Below are positions 45,567 to 54,397 of a DNA stretch of 64,000 bases, one piece after another. The position numbers and the translations under genes are program-made. Position 1 is the stretch's first letter. Each line of letters begins with the position of its first letter. Origin of the DNA: JAWWPY01 sp963822825 (GTDB lineage: Bacteria; Actinomycetota; Actinomycetes; Streptosporangiales; Streptosporangiaceae); NCBI GenBank assembly GCA_963822825.1, contig CAWGIW010000001.1:124001-188000 (forward strand), written 5' to 3'. The notes under the pieces are model-generated. The model had not been told where the DNA came from and made no database searches. It worked only from the letters and a program-made list of their open reading frames with translations.

Positions 45567-47032
45567 GAAGCGCGTTCACTGGATCGCGAAGCGATGCGCC
45601 ACAAGCGGGAACTAGCGGCTTGCTCTTGAAACTCAGCCACTGAACGGCTGCTGCCAGTTGTAGCAAGACGCTGGCGAAACTCACGAAGATAGTTCACGCA
45701 GCGGGCCGACCTTATCTGTTCGCCTGCCGTGAGCGCCTTGAGTGCCACGCTACACGCCTGTTCAAGCTCCCCGGCCGCTAGGTGTGCGTCAGCCAGCACT
45801 ATCGTGACGAAAAAGTCGCTGCGCAGAAACGTCGTTTGGTCAACTGCCACTAGGCTACGGCTTGCGTACTGAGCGGCATCAGTGGCTCGGCCGAGATCAC
45901 GCATGCAGTGGCCGAACTCGGCAGACAATTCAGATTCGTCAAAGTACCGAATCCAGCTAGGGTCATCTTCTGGCTTGCGCCGCTCAAATTCACGTACGGC
46001 TTCGGCAAGTGCACGCTCACACCCTTTTGCGTCGCCTAACCGGGCGAGAGCGCGCGCTTCCATCGCGTGAAAGTGTGATGTCAGAGTGGCGGTAGCTATT
46101 CCACTCGTGCCTGTCGCCGCGGCGCGCGCGAGGTTGGCTGCCTCACCGAAGCGGCCCGTGTAGGTGGCTTGATGGCTCATCGCGTCCAGCACGCTTGCAC
46201 CCAGCAACCGGTCGTTACCGGCCTGCGCCAAAGCGAGCGCCTGAATGAAATATCGCTGAGCAAGCGCACTACCGGGCATGCTGTCGTAGCTCATCCACGC
46301 GGCGAGAAGGGTGGCCTCGGCAGTAGCTGAGAACAGCGCCTGGCCAACAGCCTCCGTATACCGGCCGCACAACAGGCGCTCAGCGTCGGTGCTTAGGTAC
46401 TGGATGAGAGGCATGCGGGCATGCCCACCACCGAACCGGCCATCAAGCTGCCCGAACATTTCCACCGTCGCGCGGAACCGGCCGATGTCCGCCATGCCGA
46501 TGCGGACTCCGCTCGCCGTCTCGCTATCCGGCTGACGGCCTGGACTAACTAGCCAGCGCAACGAGGCATCGTTCCATGCACCTGGATCAATGCGCCCCCG
46601 CAGCACTGTCTCGTCGCTGAGATCGGATCGCCAGAGCCACGTAAGGTTTCCTGCGGCCTCTGCTGCCGTATCCGAGAAAAGTAAGCCAACGTCAGTGGCC
46701 GGCTTGTCCGGCTGTTGCCGGCTAATGCTGACGGGCGACCGGTCAGGAGCCAGGCCGAGCGCCTCACGAGCGGCGGGAGGCATGCCCACGCCGTCAGCAA
46801 ACGCCTCGAAGGTAGATGAGGCGCTAGGCACGCGCTTACGCGTCTTGTACTCGCTTAACCGACCTTGGGAGATGCCGGTCAGGTCAGCGAGTCGCCCCTG
46901 AGTCAGGCCTTGCGCGCCGAAAACCGTGATGACAGTTCCTAGATCACGATGACGGCACGCATCAATCACATCGTGACGCGCGCAGACTCGCATGACGATT
47001 TCGCGCACGTCAGACGGGACGCCTAAAGCCAT
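45563..47032 (-). CDS. XRE-family regulator with long helical-repeat domain
   Basis: The 489-residue protein has an XRE HTH at about 25-80 (LTQGRLADLTGISQGRLSEY) and a large C-terminal alpha-helical region with TPR-like pairs (for example RYFIQALALAQAGNDRLLGA, EAANLARAAATG and AYASRSLVAVDQTTFLR equivalents). Related actinomycete regulators often sit in element control regions. Its leader is duplicated at 44464-44506. It starts at ATG 47032 with AAGGGAACGGGAAG upstream. Confidence 0.8.
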   Translation of the reverse strand: MALGVPSDVREIVMRVCARHDVIDACRHRDLGTVITVFGAQGLTQGRLADLTGISQGRLSEYKTRKRVPSASSTFEAFADGVGMPPAAREALGLAPDRSPVSISRQQPDKPATDVGLLFSDTAAEAAGNLTWLWRSDLSDETVLRGRIDPGAWNDASLRWLVSPGRQPDSETASGVRIGMADIGRFRATVEMFGQLDGRFGGGHARMPLIQYLSTDAERLLCGRYTEAVGQALFSATAEATLLAAWMSYDSMPGSALAQRYFIQALALAQAGNDRLLGASVLDAMSHQATYTGRFGEAANLARAAATGTSGIATATLTSHFHAMEARALARLGDAKGCERALAEAVREFERRKPEDDPSWIRYFDESELSAEFGHCMRDLGRATDAAQYASRSLVAVDQTTFLRSDFFVTIVLADAHLAAGELEQACSVALKALTAGEQIRSARCVNYLREFRQRLATTGSSRSVAEFQEQAASSRLWRIASRSSERAS

Positions 47033-47063
47033 GGCGCGCTTCCCGTTCCCTTGGTTGCTCGCC
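47021..47063 (-). repeat. 43-bp inverted repeat, partner of 44464-44506
   Basis: Original leader and first codons of the XRE gene; see the partner entry. The two copies point towards each other and flank the kinase and XRE genes. Confidence 0.85.
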
Positions 47064-47144
47064 GTGAGTCAGGTTATGTCCCGGTAAGTCAATCACACTC
47101 TGAGACATAGCGGTCACGCTTGGGACCGCATCTGAGCGTTGGAG

Positions 47145-47411
47145 CTAGGGCTTTGGCGTAACGAAGCTGCCCCGGCCGTGAACGGTGACGACCTTCCCCC
47201 GGTCGCGTAGCAACTCCATGGCACGGCGCACCGTGACCCGGGCGACGCCGTACTGCACGGCCAACTCTGCCTCACTGGGGAGGCGGGTATCCGGTGCGAG
47301 TTTCCCGGCATCTATGTCGGCTTCGATGTCTGCGGCCACCTGGACAGACACAACCACGGCCGAGCCATGGTTGATCCTGGCGGATCGGTCATCGAGGGCC
47401 ATGTTGATCAT
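47145..47411 (-). CDS. GntR-family repressor, HTH only (KorSA-like)
   Basis: The 88-residue protein is a GntR winged HTH without effector domain: QVAADIEADIDAGKLAPDTR, LPSEAELAVQYGVARVTVRR and VVTVHGRGSFV. This size and place match KorSA-type regulators that hold AICE transfer and replication genes silent. A start at ATG 47402 is also possible. It is divergent from the small gene at 47483, with a 70-base gap that should hold its operator. Confidence 0.8.
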   Translation of the reverse strand: MINMALDDRSARINHGSAVVVSVQVAADIEADIDAGKLAPDTRLPSEAELAVQYGVARVTVRRAMELLRDRGKVVTVHGRGSFVTPKP

Positions 47412-47482
47412 GGTAGATGCCCTGTGACCTGCAGGGACGCTCGGCTACGTCTTGAGACTTTCTATGATGTCCTAGAACGACT

Positions 47483-47713
47483 ATGCTGAATAAGATGAAA
47501 CTCGAAGGAAGATCCGGCGGTTCCGCGACCACAACCGGCGTGCGGCCAGCCGGGCGTGAGTCCGCCCTCGTCGCCGCCGAGCGCTTCCTGGCCGAGACAG
47601 CCGAAGCCGTCACCCCGGACACCCCGGCTCCGGCCCTGCTCAGCTACGCAGCGCGCTACCGCTCTCACCTCGCAGCCCTAGTCGCCGCGAGCCGACGCCC
47701 GGACAGTAGATGA
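47483..47713 (+). CDS. Conserved small AICE protein
   Basis: The 76-residue protein has a helical core (ESALVAAERFLAETAEAVTP, PALLSYAARYRSHLAALVAA). It is divergent from the KorSA-like gene and followed by a strong terminator, so it is probably a single-gene unit under that repressor. Function unknown. Confidence 0.6.
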   Translation: MLNKMKLEGRSGGSATTTGVRPAGRESALVAAERFLAETAEAVTPDTPAPALLSYAARYRSHLAALVAASRRPDSR

Positions 47714-47790
47714 GCGGCCCCCTTCGCCATCGCGCAGCCAAGCCAAGCCGCAGTGGCGAAAAGCTCGCAGCCTCGCTGATCTACAAGGCT

Positions 47791-47847
47791 CCCCCGGCAG
47801 GGCCGGCAGTGCCCGTCAGGCACTCGTTCCCACGGCCCTGCCGGGGG
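47791..47847 (+). terminator. Strong 15-bp hairpin terminator
   Basis: CCCCCGGCAGGGCCG pairs perfectly with CGGCCCTGCCGGGGG across 27 bases, which themselves can form GTGCC/GGCAC. TCTT follows. Confidence 0.75.
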
Positions 47848-47959
47848 TCTTAGGCCGTCACTGGAGTAACCAACGGCGACCCCGAGCCGACCCCTTGACG
47901 ACGTGTGTGTGCACACGGCCACCTACACTCCCCCCCTCTGTCTGACTGTCGGCACCCCC

Positions 47960-48003
47960 AAGACGCCCCCCGGCAGGTATGTACCTGCGGAGGGGGTCGT
48001 CTT
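47960..48003 (+). terminator. Long hairpin (terminator or attenuator)
   Basis: AAGACGCCCCC...GGCAGGTA folds onto TACCTGC...GGGGGTCGTCTT, about 20 pairs with a small internal mismatch and a 2-base loop. It lies between the first terminator and the next gene, 174 bases ahead of it. Confidence 0.6.
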
Positions 48004-48176
48004 TGGTAGGCGTCCCAACCGTGAGAAAACCGACAATACGCATCACGTTGGAGCGTACTTTGACGGATTTTCGTTCGTAGACATTCCTGTCCGTACGCAA
48101 ACACGTTCTGAATCCAAGTTGACAACCCACCGAGTCCCTGCAAACCTTGGCTTGCTCGCAAACGAAGGGGGCCAAC

Positions 48177-48860
48177 ATGGATGACGACGGCCGGCAGATC
48201 ATGCAAGGGAACGGCCAGGGTTTGATTGAGTTCTGCGAGCGTATGGGCGAGCGCGGCGACCTGAACAAGGCAACCGCAGCGGCATTTCGAACCGTCGCGC
48301 GAAAGGTCCTGGCCGTCGAGTCGCCCGACTTTGCCTCCATCGAGCTTCGCACACTTGATATCGATGACCTGTTCGACCGCTTCGTCAAGCTCCACAAAGC
48401 TGACTACGGCGAGGCCAGCATCGAGACGTACCGGTCGCGGTTCCGGCTGGGAGTGGCAATGTACCTAGGGTGGCTGGCCGACGAGCCAACCTGGAAGACC
48501 GCCGGTCGAGCTACTACCAAGCGGCAACCCAAACCGGGCAATAGCTCCCGGCCGTCAAGCAACCGTCGTCCGGGACCGCCAAAATCCGATAGCAAGGCGT
48601 CCGACGACCACTTGGCAACAACCCGGGATGGAGTAGCTCCCGCCGCCCCGGCCGATCCAGGCGTTCGTCTAATGACGTATGACGTGCCGCTCCGTCCGGA
48701 CCTGATTGTCCGGGTGACGCTTCCGCTGGACCTGACTCAAGAGGACGCGGACAGGCTCGCCAGCTTTGTGCGCGTCCTAGCCTTCTCGGGCCGAACAGGC
48801 TCCGAGCGTCCTCTCTCGGGCCACGCAGCCACCGAGAGCCGAGCGGAAGGGCGTCTCTGA
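48177..48860 (+). CDS. Hypothetical AICE protein with recombinase-like N-terminal domain
   Basis: From ATG 48177 the product has 227 residues. Residues 10-105 (GLIEFCERMGERGDLNKATA, LDIDDLFDRFVKLHKADYGE and YRSRFRLGVAMYLGWLAD) resemble the SAM-like core-binding domain of tyrosine recombinases, but no catalytic domain follows. A disordered linker precedes a C-terminal segment (VPLRPDLIVRVTLPLDLTQE, DADRLASFVRVLAF) seen in other actinomycete element proteins. It may bind DNA near the att site, perhaps as an accessory factor; this is inference. Confidence 0.65.
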   Translation: MDDDGRQIMQGNGQGLIEFCERMGERGDLNKATAAAFRTVARKVLAVESPDFASIELRTLDIDDLFDRFVKLHKADYGEASIETYRSRFRLGVAMYLGWLADEPTWKTAGRATTKRQPKPGNSSRPSSNRRPGPPKSDSKASDDHLATTRDGVAPAAPADPGVRLMTYDVPLRPDLIVRVTLPLDLTQEDADRLASFVRVLAFSGRTGSERPLSGHAATESRAEGRL

Positions 48861-49205
48861 CATGCCAGGTCACGAAGCAAATGGCCACCGGCTTTGAGTA
48901 GGTCCGTCGGGACCGCCGGTGGCCACCGGGTCGCCTTCTCAAACTCTTTGCGTGAGGTCTAAGGGAAGCGGCTCGCAGGGATAACAGTATCCCAGCCTGC
49001 TGTTGGACGTCATCGCCGACGAGACGGCGGTCCGGCAGTGGGCACCCTGCCCTACTCGGGACGAGATCCCCGGGGCATCTCAGATGTGACTTCCGTCACT
49101 TCAGCTGGCCCCGCCGGACGGGCACTTTAGAGCGTCTAATTGAGCGCACAGCGGTCGACGGCCACGTGCGTTTTCGCAGGTCAGCACAGCGTTTCGAACG
49201 GGATA
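48861..49205. other. Right end of the AICE, no gene seen
   Basis: This 345-base stretch leads to the att site and has no convincing gene. The bases just before the att core (TTTCGAACGGGATA) look like a ruined T arm. Confidence 0.5.
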
Positions 49206-49244
49206 CTTACCATGGAGACGCTCTGCCGACTGAGCTAAGGGGGC
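49206..49244 (-). other. attR: Attachment site: 5' half of tRNA-Thr
   Basis: It is identical over 39 bases to the 5' half of tRNA-Thr (38827-38865), from the anticodon loop to the acceptor 5' strand. The 3' half is missing. With 38827-38865 it bounds the element of about 10.4 kb. Confidence 0.85.
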
Positions 49245-49619
49245 GCACGGCTGGCCCGCAGGCCATGGTTACGGCCCACGCCCGGGTGCCGCGGCCGGGA
49301 ACGCCGACCTGGCATATCCGCGCCAGGCGAGCATACACGCCGACCGGCCCACGAGCCGAACTCATCCGCCAGCTAGGGAGGGGAGAGCAGCTAGCACCGC
49401 TGGCCAGGCCGCCGAACGCGGATCGATCACATCAAAATGGCCCCGGGAGCTCGGCCAGGAGCGTGTCGGCACCGGCCGCGCCAGCGGCCCAGGCGTGGGA
49501 ACGGCTCATCCCGCCAGGAATCCGATCATCAGCCGCGCCGTAACAATTCGTACCGTAACTCCCAGCGGAATCATGCGTGCCGGGTCGGCCACGGCGTAGC
49601 GTTGCGGACGCTGCTCGGG

Positions 49620-50045
49620 CCCGCCCCCGAGCAGATCATCAGCCGCGCCGCCGCCGGGTCCCCTGCCGATGGCAGGCCACCAGGTCGCTGACCGGTGCGA
49701 GTACCGCTATCCCGGCCACCGCTGGGCAGCGGGCCCGCGGCCGCGGGCCAGGTTGCGTCACGCGGCAGCAGGTGCCGCCCAGAGGGCCAGATGGCCGCCT
49801 GCGGAATGCCCCGCGAGCGGGAGTCGCGCCGGATCACAGGCCTCCGGGGCCACAGCCGCCACCAAGCCGGGCAGCCTGTCCACAACCTCGGCGGCGTCGC
49901 CGAAAGTCCCCGGCCAGCCGACATGGGTCTGGCCGACCCGGCGGAACTCGGGCCCCACCCGATACCCTTCAGCGGCCAGGGCAGCTGACATCGGCCCCGG
50001 CGCGCAGGCGGTCAATGGCCACTCGCCAAATCCTTCATGCACCAC
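49620..50045 (-). pseudogene. Alpha/beta-hydrolase fragment
   Basis: The frame reads GYRVGPEFRRVGQTHVGWPG, FGDAAEVVDRLPGLVAAVAP and LPLAGHSAGGHLALWAA, the nucleophile elbow (GHSAGG) of a carboxylesterase/peptidase-like hydrolase, then a stop. In other frames VAGIAVLAPVSDLVA continues the fold to about 49620. The N-terminal start and the Asp/His part are lost. Confidence 0.65.
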
Positions 50046-50371
50046 AACGACAAGCGGCTGGCCGCTCCCGGAGGGCGCGCCCCTGGCTCTTCCCCGCTGG
50101 GCAGCCGCACATCGGCGATGTTCTCAGGCCGTACTTGGTCGTGCGATCCGGCGCCGACGCCGATCGGGTGAGAATTTCAGCCGGGTTCATGCCAGCCACT
50201 CTGGTACTTCTCCGCCCCGAATCCCGTACAGCCCCCCCGATTTCCGCCCGCTGCAGGCACTGGTGTCGAATAGGTTGAAGAGGGAATGCTTGACCCGCAC
50301 AGGCCATGCGTTACGGCATGAGAGAGCACGCGAGATCCCGACGGGATGACCATGACGACGAAGGCGCCATC
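50046..50371. other. Intergenic, promoter region of the secreted protein
   Basis: No gene recognised; lies between the hydrolase remnant and the exported protein. Confidence 0.4.
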
Positions 50372-51580
50372 ATGAAAGTGCGACGCGTCGGAGCATCGGC
50401 GCTGACTGTGTTTGCCGGGACTTCGATCATCTCCTCCGGCCTGGTCAGCGCGTTCCTCGCCGGGACGCACCCGGCGCAGTTCGCGTATACCACCGCGGCC
50501 GCGGACACGTGCGGGCCACACCCGGCGACGACGATCAGTTCCGTGGCGATCAATGCCGCGCTGGTGCAGCTCGACTCGGTGTCGGCTGTGCAGCTGGCCG
50601 CGGCGACACCCACGGCCACCGCCACGGCGAGTTCCACCGCTGGCAGTTCCGCGGCCGCCCCTACCCCCACCGCGAACCCGACCAACAGCTCGGCGTCGGC
50701 CAGCCCGAGCGCCTCCCCCACCACCTCCAAGCCAGCCACGCCGACACCAACCCCGTCAACCAAGTCACCAACACCATCCCCCCCGGCCAGCTCGCCGGCC
50801 GTCCAGCTGTGCGTCAGCGTGCAGGCTGTCACCACCTCGGTCCAGCCCGGCGGGACGGCCAGCTTCGCGATCTGGGTCTGGCCCTCGGGGGGTGCGGCCA
50901 AGAGCATCACCCTCACCGCGAGCGCCAAGGTCACCGCGGCGATCACGCCCCGGTTCTCGGTCTGCCCGTCGGCCAGCGGGGCCACCTGCACCGTGGGAAC
51001 CCTGGCCGCGGGGCAGGCGGACGAACTACTAGGCGCGATGACGGTACCTAAGACCGCCAAAGCGGGCCAGCACGCCGCCCTGACGGCCACGGCCAAGGCC
51101 ACCGGCGCCACGGCGGCCGCACCCGCCTCTGCCAGCGCCCTGGTCTCCGCGGCCGCGACAGGAGCCGCGAAGCCGACGGGCACGTCCTCTGGGACCCCGG
51201 GCTCGGCTGGGACACCGACAGGCGTGGGCGTGACGCTGCCCAGCAGCCTTCTGCCACTGTCGCCTACCGGTATCGCCTCCTCCGCCGCAGCGCTGCCGTT
51301 CCTGCCCTCGCCGACCACCGACCCAGGAGGCAGCTTCCCCACCGTGGCGCCGGGGGCAACCCCAAGCGCCGGCACCGGAGCCCTGCCGAACGCTCACGGG
51401 GCGCCGGTGACGTATGCGTCGGACTCGTTGCCGCTGAGCACGCGACTGCTCGGCGGACAGGTCCTCGGCCTGGCTGTGCTAGCGGCCGCGCTCGTCATCG
51501 CCATCGCCCGGCTGTCACTGCGCGAGCCGCGACGGCAGCACGGCCAGGACGCAGCTCCCGAGACAGACGCAGCATCCTGA
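50372..51580 (+). CDS. Secreted, membrane-anchored Pro/Thr-rich protein
   Basis: From ATG 50372 the product has 402 residues. The signal peptide is RVGASALTVFAGTSIISSGL (residues 4-23) plus SAFLAGTHP. A long low-complexity Ala/Thr/Pro/Ser region (about 75-145), a beta-sandwich-like domain (VQPGGTASFAIWVWPSGGAA, ITLTASAKVTAAITP), a second Ala/Gly/Pro region and a C-terminal helix (LGGQVLGLAVLAAALVIAIA) followed by a basic tail are visible. This is a typical wall-spanning actinomycete surface protein. No LPXTG sorting signal is present. An upstream ATG (50306) would place 22 charged residues before the signal and is unlikely. Confidence 0.75.
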   Translation: MKVRRVGASALTVFAGTSIISSGLVSAFLAGTHPAQFAYTTAAADTCGPHPATTISSVAINAALVQLDSVSAVQLAAATPTATATASSTAGSSAAAPTPTANPTNSSASASPSASPTTSKPATPTPTPSTKSPTPSPPASSPAVQLCVSVQAVTTSVQPGGTASFAIWVWPSGGAAKSITLTASAKVTAAITPRFSVCPSASGATCTVGTLAAGQADELLGAMTVPKTAKAGQHAALTATAKATGATAAAPASASALVSAAATGAAKPTGTSSGTPGSAGTPTGVGVTLPSSLLPLSPTGIASSAAALPFLPSPTTDPGGSFPTVAPGATPSAGTGALPNAHGAPVTYASDSLPLSTRLLGGQVLGLAVLAAALVIAIARLSLREPRRQHGQDAAPETDAAS

Positions 51581-51639
51581 GATCACAGCCCCAGAGGTCG
51601 CAGCCCCTGAGATAACAGTCCCTGAGATAACGGGCCGGC

Positions 51640-53283
51640 CTACCTGACCACGTGCTCCACATGCGGACGGATGGCCCGCATCTGCGCCGCCAGTTGCGAA
51701 ACGTTCATGGCGGGCGAGGCGACCAAGCCGAACGTGTCGTTATCGGCCCAGGTGCACAGGGCCACGCTGCCCATCACGCTGGTCTGCGCGCCAGCGCAAA
51801 CTGCCTGTCCGCCCATTGGGCCGGCGCTGGTCGGCTGGGCGCCCTTGGTCTGGCTGGTGAAGCTCGAGATAAAGGCCCCTGGCGAGGTCCCGGTCAGGTT
51901 GCCGCCGATGAAGAGCATGACTTGGGGGGACTTGCCGCCCGTACCACCTGAGCTGTTTTCGTACACGGCGGAGACTACGTGGCGGGCCTGTCCGGCGCTC
52001 TTCGCGGTCACCTCGCGCTGGAGTTGCTTGGCGCCCACCTTCTGTTCGAGTTGCGGCCGCCGAACGTAGGTCCCGATCTTGGCCGGGATCACCAAAACGT
52101 GCACCGGTCCATTGCTGCGCAGCAGGCTCATCATTACCGCGGCGAGTACCCCGCCAAGGACGACGGCACCGGCCACCAGCCAGCGAACCCGTCTCGACCG
52201 GCGCCGACCCGACCGGCGCGCCCGCCTGCTGGCAGGCTCCGCACCGCGGCCTCGGCTGGGCCCGGCAGCACGCTTGCGCCCGGAAGCCGGCTCATCCCCC
52301 GGGGCTAGCTCGCGTCCCGGGGCTAGCTCACCCCCCGGGGCCGACTCACGCCCGGGAGCCGACTCAGGCAGGCGCCCCCGCCCCGGGCCAGACTCGGGCA
52401 AGCGCCCCCGCCCGGGAACAGGCCCAGGCTCGGAAAGACGCCCCCGCCCAGGGCCAGACTCGGGCAAGCGCCCCCGCCCGGGAACAGGCCCAGGCTCGGA
52501 AAGACGCCCCCGCCCAGGGCCAGACTCGGGCCCGTACCCCCGCCCGGGAACAGGCAGAGGCGCGGGCTCGGGCAGGCGCCCCCGCCCGGGAACAGGCCCA
52601 GGCTCGGTAAGACGCCCCCGCTCAGGGCCAGACTCGGGCAGGCGGCCCCGCCCGGGAACAGGCCCAGGCGCGGATTCGGGCAGGCGCCCCCGCCCGGGAA
52701 GTGGCCCAGGCTCGGAAAGACGCCCCCGCTCAGGGCCAGATTCGGGCAGGTACCCCCGCCCAGGAAGAGGGACAGGCGCAGGCAGGCGCCCCCGCCCCGG
52801 GCCAGACTCGGGCAAGCGCCCCCGCCCGGGAACTGGCCCAGATTCGGGCAGGCGCCCCGGCCCAGTGCCAGATTCGGGCAGGCGGCCCCGCCCCGGAACG
52901 GTCCCGGCCCCAGACTCAGGCGAGAGGCGGCCCCGCCCCGGAACGGTCCCGGCCCCGGGCTCAGGCAGGAGGCCCTGACCCGGAACGGTCCCGGCCCCGG
53001 ACTGGCGGCTCGCTCCGGGAACGGGCTCGGGCCGACGCCGCCGCCCGGGCACGGGCTCAGGAAGGCGCCCCCGCCCGGGATCAGGCTCCTGGGATCCACC
53101 CGCGCCGGGAGCACGTTCGGACGGGAGATTCGGGCCGGGGTTTCGTTGAGGATCGTTGGGGTTGAGAGGTACCCGGTCCGGCTGGGTGGCCTGCGGATAC
53201 TCAGCAACAGGCTCATCGGGGTAGGGATACGGAGCACGCGACCGCCTCGACTCCTGAGGCTCCCGCGGACGTCCGTCGCTCAT
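51640..53283 (-). CDS. Repeat-rich single-pass membrane protein
   Basis: From ATG 53283 (GAGGGG upstream) the product has 547 residues. The N-terminal 65 residues are charged and Pro-rich, residues about 65-340 are imperfect repeats of GRGRLPESGP and GRLSEPGPVP type, and a basic segment precedes one transmembrane helix (WLVAGAVVLGGVLAAVMMSL, about 375-395). The last 150 residues form an extracellular domain (QVMLFIGGNLTGTSPGAFIS, MNVSQLAAQMRAIRP) as in several actinomycete membrane proteins. Function unknown. It is convergent with the secreted protein gene. Confidence 0.75.
   Translation of the reverse strand: MSDGRPREPQESRRSRAPYPYPDEPVAEYPQATQPDRVPLNPNDPQRNPGPNLPSERAPGAGGSQEPDPGRGRLPEPVPGRRRRPEPVPGASRQSGAGTVPGQGLLPEPGAGTVPGRGRLSPESGAGTVPGRGRLPESGTGPGRLPESGPVPGRGRLPESGPGRGRLPAPVPLPGRGYLPESGPERGRLSEPGPLPGRGRLPESAPGPVPGRGRLPESGPERGRLTEPGPVPGRGRLPEPAPLPVPGRGYGPESGPGRGRLSEPGPVPGRGRLPESGPGRGRLSEPGPVPGRGRLPESGPGRGRLPESAPGRESAPGGELAPGRELAPGDEPASGRKRAAGPSRGRGAEPASRRARRSGRRRSRRVRWLVAGAVVLGGVLAAVMMSLLRSNGPVHVLVIPAKIGTYVRRPQLEQKVGAKQLQREVTAKSAGQARHVVSAVYENSSGGTGGKSPQVMLFIGGNLTGTSPGAFISSFTSQTKGAQPTSAGPMGGQAVCAGAQTSVMGSVALCTWADNDTFGLVASPAMNVSQLAAQMRAIRPHVEHVVR
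52360..53060. repeat. Tandem imperfect repeats within the membrane protein gene
   Basis: Units of 21-33 bases, organised in higher-order blocks of about 66 bases. One block (GACTCGGGCAAGCGCCCCCG and following) is present twice in immediate succession around 52390-52520. Such arrays expand and contract by slippage. Confidence 0.85.
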
Positions 53284-53515
53284 GCTGCCCCTCAAGGTCC
53301 TGCGGACTGGAAATCACCCCATCATGGGGCATGGCCGCGCTGCCCGCCACCGGGTCAGCCGCGCTCACCGCGGCGTCCTGACCCCTGCGGGCGCCGACTG
53401 GGCCAGGCGCCCGGGTTTCCGCCGGCCGCCGCTCGGACATATCTCGCATAGCCGCTCGTACGAGGCATGATCCCCTGATGGCGGGCGACGCCGGGCGGAT
53501 GCGCCAAACTCCCCC

Positions 53516-53601
53516 TTGACGCGCACGGCCAGAGGCCTACGATGTCAGTATCCTGACGACGGTATACAATGTGAGGCTCTATAGATTTCGAGGAGGGGCC
53601 C
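53516..53601 (+). promoter_or_regulatory. Promoter and possible operator of the oxidoreductase operon
   Basis: TTGACG (53516-53521) and TACGAT (53538-53543) are spaced 16 bases. GTATAC at 53562-53567 lies in the untranslated leader and resembles FadR/GntR-type operators (GT-N-AC centre). AGGAGGGG lies 4-5 bases before the GTG start. Confidence 0.5.
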
Positions 53602-54375
53602 GTGTACCACGAGCTCACCGTCTGGTCCCGCGGAATCATCATGGACAAGGAGGCGCGTGATGTCTCCTCGTGCATCGCGGCCGCCGCACGCAGCCTCGGC
53701 CTCTACGCCGACAACGTCAGCGACTACGTAGACGACCCGGACCGGACCAACTGCCTGGTTCGCAGGTACGCCCGGTTCGGTGATTCGCCCATCGTGGACC
53801 GCTTCGTGTACGAGAACCCCCGACCCGACTGGGTCGTGCTCGTCGAAGAGACGATCGTGAAGGCGGTCAACTTCCTGCGCGGCACACCGGACGGCTCCGG
53901 GGTCCTGGTCATCAACTCGGCCCGCGAGCCCGAGTACCTGCTGAAGTTCCTGCCCGACTCCATGCGGGCCAAGCTGGCCAAGCTGGTCGTGGTGGACGCG
54001 GTCGGGCTGGCCGAGCAGGGCGGCAGCAGCCCGTGGATGTTCGTCCGGGACCTGGGTGAACTCGCTTACGACCGGATGTCCACCGAGGGCGCCGAGGAAC
54101 GCCTCGCGATCGGCATGGGCATCGCCGCCCCGCTGATCGGCGCGCTCGTCGCGGCCACCGCTGAGCTCCCCGTGGACGCGGTTGCCGACCAGGTCGCCGA
54201 CCGTGACGCCATGCTCCGCGGGATCGCGCACCACAAGGTGATCGAGTTCGACCGCCCCGCCTCACCCAACGGGTCAGCCGCCTCAGGCACCGAGCCGGCC
54301 CGGGTCACCCCGGAAACCGCGGGCACCGAGCCCACCGCACCGACCCCCACCGCCCACGCCCCGTCAGCCGGCTGA
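53602..54375 (+). CDS. 2-oxoacid oxidoreductase gamma-type subunit
   Basis: The 257-residue protein begins HELTVWSRGIIMDKEARDVS and continues with the Rossmann-like fold of POR/KOR gamma subunits (SCIAAAARSLGLYADN, NCLVRRYARFGDSPI, PDWVVLVEETIVKAVNFLRG, GSGVLVINSAREPEYLLKFL). The Gly-rich loop G-R-G-G-Q-G of standard gamma subunits is replaced by SRGIIMDKE, so it is a divergent member. In the fold this domain lies beside the alpha/beta active site. The GTG start has a strong AGGAGGGG. The tail after 215 is Ala/Pro/Thr-rich. It leads the operon, 22 bases before the flavin-ferredoxin gene. Confidence 0.75.
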   Translation: MYHELTVWSRGIIMDKEARDVSSCIAAAARSLGLYADNVSDYVDDPDRTNCLVRRYARFGDSPIVDRFVYENPRPDWVVLVEETIVKAVNFLRGTPDGSGVLVINSAREPEYLLKFLPDSMRAKLAKLVVVDAVGLAEQGGSSPWMFVRDLGELAYDRMSTEGAEERLAIGMGIAAPLIGALVAATAELPVDAVADQVADRDAMLRGIAHHKVIEFDRPASPNGSAASGTEPARVTPETAGTEPTAPTPTAHAPSAG

Positions 54376-54397
54376 CCCCCCGTAGCGAGGAGACTTC

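Noticed and set aside
52079..52978. Plus-strand PRPG-repeat frame as a collagen-like protein
   Set aside because: It is antisense to the repeat array of the membrane protein gene, which has a good start, a transmembrane helix and a normal C-terminal domain.
52360..53060. CRISPR array
   Set aside because: The repeats are imperfect, contiguous and in codon register, with no spacers of constant length and no cas genes.
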